Source: CAZLWF01 sp031972835
Lineage (GTDB): Bacteria; Patescibacteriota; Minisyncoccia; Phycocordibacterales; UBA9973
Assembly (NCBI GenBank): GCA_031972835.1
Contig: DALYDX010000006.1
Coordinates: forward strand, 1 to 48,875
Direction of reading: 5' to 3'
DNA: 48,875 nucleotides
The notes under the pieces are model-generated. The model was not told the origin of the DNA. It saw nothing but the letters and a program-made list of their open reading frames with translations, and did not search any database. Of the stretch, positions 45,774-48,875 are shown piece by piece (positions within the stretch are counted from its first letter, which is position 1; each line of letters begins with the position of its first letter). A program made the position numbers and the translations under genes.

Positions 45774-46169
45774 ATGATCCAGGACGAGAAAACAAATCTA
45801 ATCAACAAAACAAAAGGCAAGCTTCCACGCTTGCCTTTTGTGAATATGAAAGACAAGATTCTTGGTAAAAAATACGAACTCTCTATAGTTTTTCTATCTG
45901 ACAATGAAATAAAAAAGATAAATAAAAAATACAGAAATAAAAACAAAGCTACAAACATATTATCTTTCGAATTATCAGAATCCTCTGGTGAGTTACTACT
46001 AGCTCCATCTCTAATAAAAAAAGAAGCGCCAAAATTCGGTATGAATTTTCAAAATTTTACCGGTTTTTTGCTTATCCACGGAATGCTACATTTGATAGGA
46101 ATGGATCATGGTAGTACAATGGAAGCTATGGAAGAAAAGTGGAAAAAATATTTTCATTTTTCAAACTAA
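45774..46169 (+). CDS. ybeY: Endoribonuclease YbeY
   Basis: 131 residues. The zinc motif HGMLHLIGMDH (H-x3-H-x5-H) lies near 101-111. The core YELSIVFLSDNEIKKINKKYRNKNKATNILSF is intact. It matures 16S rRNA 3' ends and takes part in 70S quality control. It fits well with rpsU just upstream. A downstream Met (45846) is an alternative start if the hairpin at 45811-45840 is untranslated. Confidence 0.92.
   Translation: MIQDEKTNLINKTKGKLPRLPFVNMKDKILGKKYELSIVFLSDNEIKKINKKYRNKNKATNILSFELSESSGELLLAPSLIKKEAPKFGMNFQNFTGFLLIHGMLHLIGMDHGSTMEAMEEKWKKYFHFSN
45811..45840 (+). promoter_or_regulatory. 12-bp hairpin at the rpsU-ybeY junction
   Basis: CAAAAGGCAAGC (45811-45822) and its perfect complement GCTTGCCTTTTG (45829-45840) enclose a 6-nt loop. 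It resembles a terminator with a short T-run and falls in the first codons of ybeY. It may reduce readthrough from rpsU or mark a later ybeY start. Confidence 0.6.
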
Positions 46170-46194
46170 CAATATTTATTTTTAAACTCAAAAA

Positions 46195-47352
46195 ATGATT
46201 CGAAACATTACTGCAGGATTGGATGTAGGTTCACAAACGACTCGCGTTGTAGTCTGTGAAAAAATTGCGGGAGAACAATATCCTAGAGTAATTGGTATGG
46301 GGTCCGCTCCTACTCGTGGCATGAGACATGGCTATGTAGTAAACCAAGCTCATGTAACAGGAAGTGTTTTGCGTGCACTCAAAGATGCAGAAAAAAATGC
46401 CGGATTACCAATCAAACGAGTAACACTTGGAGTGGGCGGTATCACTCTCGGATGTGAAGCGAGCACTGGCATGGCCATAATTTCAAAAGCTGACAGTGAA
46501 GTCACTCACTTGGATGTACAAAAAGCTCTAGATGAAAGTGAGGAAGCGCTCACCCTAGCAAACAGAAAGATCATAGACACTCACCCGCTCGGATGGCGCA
46601 TAGACGGCAAAGCGGTGCTAGGTTCTCCTATCGGAATGAAAGGAGTAAAGTTAGAAGTAAAAACCCTTTTCAATACATCTCTGGCTCAACACCTCGATAC
46701 ACTTATAGCTAGTGTCAGTGAAGCTGGAGTAGATATCATAGACATAGTCCCAAGTATCATAGCAGCCTCTAGTGTACATATAGGTGAAAAGCAGAAGACC
46801 GCTGGTTGCCTACTTGCAAATATAGGTGGAGAAACTACAAGCTTGGTTGTATACGAAGACAATATACCTGTGACCCTCGCTGTGTTTCCTATCGGAGGCA
46901 ATGACATCACAAATGATATCGCTCTCGGATTAAAAATACCTCTCGAAGAAGCCGAAGGGATCAAGACAGGTAGTATCATGAATAATTTTGCAAAAAGAAA
47001 ACTCGACGATATTATCGAAGCGAGACTTTCTGATATGTTTGAACTTATCGATACTCATTTGAAAAAAATTCGTCGAAGCGGATTGCTTCCTGCTGGTGTG
47101 ATATTTATCGGCGGTAGTTCACAATTCGCAAATCTCGAAGAAGGTGCGCGACTTGCCCTAAAACTTCCTACTCGACTTGGAATTAGCGAACTCGTTGAAA
47201 TCTCAAAAGGAAAAATTCGCGATTCTGTGTGGAGTAATGCATTTGGACTTGCGATTATGCAAAAAGAATCCAGCATGAGCGGCAGTAGTGGAACATTTAT
47301 CGCTAGTATCAAGAAATTCTTCAAAACTTTGGGCAAACAATTGCTCCCCTAG
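46195..47352 (+). CDS. ftsA: Cell division protein FtsA
   Basis: 385 residues. Actin-fold motifs are TAGLDVGSQTTRVVVCE, CLLANIGGETTSLVVYED and GVIFIGGSSQFANLEEGARLAL. The 1C-type subdomain lies at 85-165. The C-terminal amphipathic helix IASIKKFFKTLGKQLLP is the membrane-targeting sequence. It tethers FtsZ filaments to the membrane. ftsZ follows after about 96 bp. Confidence 0.96.
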   Translation: MIRNITAGLDVGSQTTRVVVCEKIAGEQYPRVIGMGSAPTRGMRHGYVVNQAHVTGSVLRALKDAEKNAGLPIKRVTLGVGGITLGCEASTGMAIISKADSEVTHLDVQKALDESEEALTLANRKIIDTHPLGWRIDGKAVLGSPIGMKGVKLEVKTLFNTSLAQHLDTLIASVSEAGVDIIDIVPSIIAASSVHIGEKQKTAGCLLANIGGETTSLVVYEDNIPVTLAVFPIGGNDITNDIALGLKIPLEEAEGIKTGSIMNNFAKRKLDDIIEARLSDMFELIDTHLKKIRRSGLLPAGVIFIGGSSQFANLEEGARLALKLPTRLGISELVEISKGKIRDSVWSNAFGLAIMQKESSMSGSSGTFIASIKKFFKTLGKQLLP

Positions 47353-47381
47353 ACCCCCTGTATCTTTTTTTTATTATTTGC

Positions 47382-47387
47382 TATAGT
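47382..47387 (+). promoter_or_regulatory. Extended -10 upstream of ftsZ
   Basis: TGC-TATAGT, about 62 nt upstream of the first ftsZ ATG, just after a T-rich tract. It would give ftsZ its own leader transcript containing the start-codon hairpin. Confidence 0.5.
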
Positions 47388-47428
47388 GTGGCCATAACAG
47401 TTTTGGTCCATTACTACCTTTAAATTAA

Positions 47429-47452
47429 GCGTTTGTGGGTAACCACAAATGC
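47429..47452 (+). promoter_or_regulatory. Hairpin covering the first ftsZ start codon
   Basis: GCGTTTGTGG (47429-47438) pairs with CCACAAATGC (47443-47452) with one G-U and a GTAA loop. The 3' arm contains the ATG at 47449. A second in-frame ATG at 47461 lies just outside. This may gate translation or decide the start. Confidence 0.55.
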
Positions 47453-48636
47453 CGTTTTGTATGCCTAAAATAAACCCAGAAATTGAAACATTTGCACGAA
47501 TTAAGGTTATTGGAGTCGGAGGATCCGGCGGCAATGCCATAAACCACATGATAAGCTCTAAAGTTAAGGGTGTTGAATTCATATGTATGAACACCGATAC
47601 TCAAGACCTTCACAAGTCACTTGCTGACAAGAAAATCCACATTGGTAAGAACCTTACCAAGGGTCTTGGTGCTGGAATGAACCCAGACACAGGAAAGAAA
47701 GCTGCTGAGGAAACAAAAGCAGAAATCCAAGACGTGATAAAAGGTGCTGACATGGTATTTATCGCATGTGGTATGGGTGGAGGAACAGGAACAGGTGCAG
47801 CTCCTATAGTTGCTCGTGCAGCAAAGGAACAAGGCGTGCTCACAGTTGCTGTTGTAACAAAACCATTTTCATTTGAAGGCAATCAGCGCATGAAGCTTGC
47901 GGACAATGGACTCGCAGAACTCGAAAAAGAAGTTGATGCAATACTAGTGATCCCAAACGACAGACTTCTCATGATCGCAGATAAAGATACAGGATTCAAA
48001 CAAGCTTTCGCTCTATGTGACGAAATACTTCGCCAAGCAGTCGAAGGAATCTCAGACCTTATCACAACTCCAGGTATCATCAACGTAGACTTCGCTGATA
48101 TCAAGGCTGTCATGTCAGATGCAGGTTCAGCACTGATGGGTATCGGATTCGGATCAGGCGACAACCGTGCTCAGACTGCAGCATTGCAAGCTATTAATTC
48201 CCCACTTCTAGATCTTTCAATCAACGGTGCACGCGGAGTACTCTTTGCAATCTCTGGTGGTGACGACCTTGGAATCCTAGAAATCCAAGAAGCAGCAAAA
48301 ATAATCACAGAATCTATCGACAAGGATGCTCGCGTAATCTTCGGTACAATCCGCGACGAGCGCCTCAAAAAAGGTGAGATGAAAGTTACAGTTATCGCAA
48401 CTGGCTTCCCTACTGATGCACCAAAACGTTCTCTATTTCAAGGACAAAAAGAACAAGAATCAAAGCCAATAATCCAAGCAGTTATAAAAGATGAGCCTAT
48501 AATAAAAAAGGAGATTCACAACGCTCTACCGACTGACTATATTAAAAAAACTGAACCAAAAGAAGATGATATCTTCGATGATGATACAGATGATTGGAGT
48601 GCAGTTCCTGCATTTCTACGCAGACCAAAGAAATAG
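47449..48636 (+). CDS. ftsZ: Cell division protein FtsZ
   Basis: 395 residues (391 from the ATG at 47461, which begins MPKINPEIETFARIKVIGVG). The tubulin signature GGGTGTGAAP is near 108. The T7-type loop region NVDFADIKAVM and the C-terminal peptide DDWSAVPAFLRRPKK, which binds FtsA, are present. It assembles the Z ring. The linker is short, as is common in small cells. Confidence 0.98.
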   Translation: MPFCMPKINPEIETFARIKVIGVGGSGGNAINHMISSKVKGVEFICMNTDTQDLHKSLADKKIHIGKNLTKGLGAGMNPDTGKKAAEETKAEIQDVIKGADMVFIACGMGGGTGTGAAPIVARAAKEQGVLTVAVVTKPFSFEGNQRMKLADNGLAELEKEVDAILVIPNDRLLMIADKDTGFKQAFALCDEILRQAVEGISDLITTPGIINVDFADIKAVMSDAGSALMGIGFGSGDNRAQTAALQAINSPLLDLSINGARGVLFAISGGDDLGILEIQEAAKIITESIDKDARVIFGTIRDERLKKGEMKVTVIATGFPTDAPKRSLFQGQKEQESKPIIQAVIKDEPIIKKEIHNALPTDYIKKTEPKEDDIFDDDTDDWSAVPAFLRRPKK

Positions 48637-48652
48637 AATCTAATCAAGAATT

Positions 48653-48672
48653 CCCCTCCGGGGGTTTTCTTT
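48653..48672 (+). terminator. ftsZ terminator
   Basis: CCCC (48653-48656) and GGGG (48661-48664) with a TCCG loop, then GTTTTCTTTT. The stem is short but GC-only and has a good T-run. Confidence 0.6.
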
Positions 48673-48674
48673 TG

Positions 48675-48875
48675 TCTGTAACCCCCATGTTGTTATCGGT
48701 CATTCAGAGTTCAGTTTCCGGAAAAATCTTTTTCATCCCCACTATTTAAAAGCACGGATATTTTCTTGCTAGAAAATTCCTCGAGCTCGCCTCGCCAGGC
48801 TCACTAGTCTTTTAAATAGCGGGGATCTTTGTGTTTTGAATTCAGAATTCTCATATATATAAATCCACACTTTCT
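48675..48875. repeat. MITE-like element, second copy cut by the window edge
   Basis: It begins with TCTGTAAC like the copy at 37933, then CGGAAAAATC, CATCCCCACTATTTAAAAG and the complementary arm CTTTTAAATAGCGGGGAT. The AT-rich linker (TATATATAAATCC) follows. Positions 48735-48875 match the reverse complement of 38075-38215. The second hairpin would lie beyond the window. No ORF. Confidence 0.8.

Overview
This 48.9 kb scaffold segment is AT-rich and densely packed, and looks like a chromosome piece from a Patescibacteria/CPR bacterium, most likely in the Parcubacteria lineage. The pointers are a truncated AlaRS without the C-terminal half, a shortened L13, a PriA with zinc fingers but no visible Walker motifs, several protein families typical of CPR genomes, and many promoters whose -10 box lies only 6-11 nt from the start codon. 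TGA acts as a stop codon, which argues against the recoded Gracilibacteria/Absconditabacteria. No rRNA, tRNA or CRISPR array was seen. Two 100-N scaffold gaps are present (1464-1563 and 6118-6217). The second is flanked by an identical 55-base sequence and is probably an assembly artefact.

Layout. 1-6.8 kb: a PIF1-like helicase running off the left edge, a conserved hypothetical cut by the first gap, msrA, dnaK, a divergent PaaX/Cas2-like regulator, grpE and a small membrane protein. 6.8-11.2 kb: a GC-rich structured element, then the ribosomal/alpha operon infA-rpmJ-rpsM-rpsK-rpsD-rpoA-rplQ-rplM-rpsI on the minus strand. 11.2-22.1 kb: a surface/actin-like pair, a NUDIX hydrolase, alaS with a terminator hairpin in its leader, an MgtC-like protein, mnmA, a DnaQ-like exonuclease, mltG and a large CPR membrane protein.

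22.1-32.0 kb is the accessory region and the most interesting part. It holds a 1993-residue SpvB/FG-GAP/TcdB/RHS protein with a variable C-terminal tip. Downstream lie small immunity-like genes, a RAYT transposase unit bounded by inverted GGTACCTGACCCC repeats, and an orphan RHS tip that keeps the core motif but has lost its N-terminus. More small membrane or unknown genes follow, one of them bracketed by the same inverted repeats. This reads as a polymorphic-toxin locus with displaced tip/immunity cassettes.

32-48.9 kb returns to core genes: a sigma-4/HARE-HTH-like regulator, typA, rseP, frr, a DNA polymerase III delta'-like protein, mreB, a Mpl-type ligase, a serine hydrolase, priA, rpsU, ybeY, ftsA and ftsZ. 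With mltG these form a cell-wall and division set. A near-palindromic element of about 334 bp at 37933-38266 recurs, cut by the window edge, at 48675-48875.
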